Below, one piece after another: positions 6,374 through 6,827 of a stretch of 6,827 nucleotides of DNA (positions are counted from its first letter, which is position 1; every line of letters starts with the position of its first letter). This stretch comes from DAIRET01 sp036795455 (GTDB lineage: Bacteria; Bacteroidota; Ignavibacteria; Ignavibacteriales; Ignavibacteriaceae), in assembly GCA_036795455.1 (NCBI GenBank), contig DAIRET010000158.1, positions 1 through 6,827 on the forward strand. The letters are read 5' to 3'. Both the position numbers and the translations under genes were made by a program. The notes under the pieces are model-generated. The model made no database searches, was not told the origin of the DNA, and saw nothing but the letters and a program-made list of their open reading frames with translations.

Positions 6374-6827
6374 ATGGAAGCACTTGCCGGATTATCAGTT
6401 TTGATTCTGATAGCCATTTTTATTTTTATTTTTATAATTCTTTACTTCGTACCGTTAGGGTTATACATAACTGCGTATTTTGCCGGAGTCAAAGTAAAGA
6501 TTTTCAAAGACCTCGTTGGGATGCGTCTAAGAAAAATTCCTCCGCATGTTATTGTCAGAAGCCTGATTACAGCATCAAAAGCCGGGATTCCTCTTGAAAC
6601 CGGGAAACTTGAAGCTCATTATCTTGCCGGTGGACATGTAGAAAAAGTTGTTAATGCCCTTGTCTCGGCAGATAAAGCAAAATTAGGATTATCATTTGAA
6701 CGCGCAACCGCAATCGACTTAGCCGGAAGAGATGTTCTAGAAGCAGTAAAAATGTCGGTTCTGCCGAAAGTAGTTGAAACTCCGCTTGTTGCTGCCGTTG
6801 CAAAAGACGGTATTCAGTTAAAAGCTG
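6374..6827 (+). CDS. floA: Flotillin-like protein FloA (partial, 3' end outside window)
   Basis: FloA (formerly the YqfA / UPF0365 family) is an SPFH-domain scaffold of membrane microdomains. The first 151 residues of a protein of about 330 are present. Residues 6-40 form the very hydrophobic N-terminal membrane segment, rich in Ile and Phe and probably a re-entrant hairpin. It is followed by a basic stretch (MRLRKIPP) and the family signatures HYLAGGHVEKVVNALVSADK, FERATAIDLAGRDVLEAV and VVETPLVAAVAKDGIQ. The ATG has AGGAG eight bases upstream (6361-6365), a strong ribosome-binding site. In Bacillus, floA follows an nfeD-type gene; here the gene before it is a hydrolase, so any NfeD partner must be downstream or elsewhere. 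The adjoining hydrolases are envelope enzymes, but a functional link is only a guess. Confidence 0.96.
   Translation, partial: MEALAGLSVLILIAIFIFIFIILYFVPLGLYITAYFAGVKVKIFKDLVGMRLRKIPPHVIVRSLITASKAGIPLETGKLEAHYLAGGHVEKVVNALVSADKAKLGLSFERATAIDLAGRDVLEAVKMSVLPKVVETPLVAAVAKDGIQLKA

Noticed and set aside
6301..6597. A 98-codon open frame on the plus strand overlapping floA
   Set aside because: It is in a different frame from floA and runs through its conserved N-terminal region; it is a shadow.

Overview
The window is AT-rich DNA with the look of a Bacteroidota/Chlorobi-group genome (Bacteroidota proper or Ignavibacteria-like). Three things point there. ClpC is a stand-alone gene. The lipoprotein signal peptides are followed by acidic Bacteroidota-type export signals. 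TAnnTTTG promoter boxes can be read upstream of clpC and of floA. The lineage is inferred from sequence style and was not tested by a search.

Layout: (1) 1-2003, minus strand: most of a clpC gene, an AAA+ unfoldase of the Clp protease, cut by the left window edge at residue 667. (2) 2004-2575: a 572-nt divergent intergenic region with a probable clpC promoter, several inverted repeats and a structured block at about 2345-2514 just before the next operon. (3) 2576-6169, plus strand: three consecutive paralogous serine hydrolases of the S12 / class C beta-lactamase-like family. All are predicted lipoproteins, and gaps of 71 and 34 nt suggest one operon. (4) 6170-6373: a short spacer with a weak terminator-like hairpin and a probable promoter box. 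(5) 6374-6827, plus strand: the N-terminal 151 residues of floA, a flotillin-like membrane protein, cut by the right edge.

The two outer genes are ordinary housekeeping functions (protein quality control and membrane organisation). The accessory content is the tandem hydrolase cluster. Genes 1 and 3 have the catalytic spacing of the Streptomyces R61 D-Ala-D-Ala carboxypeptidase. Gene 2 is longer and more diverged. All three keep a complete SxxK / YxN / H[TG]G triad, so all should be active on peptidoglycan peptides, D-amino-acid peptides or esters. No phage, CRISPR, transposase, tRNA or rRNA was seen. The most unusual features are the triplicated lipoprotein hydrolase operon with unequal export signals and the nested inverted-repeat leader in front of it. 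I found no evidence strong enough to call either a new system.
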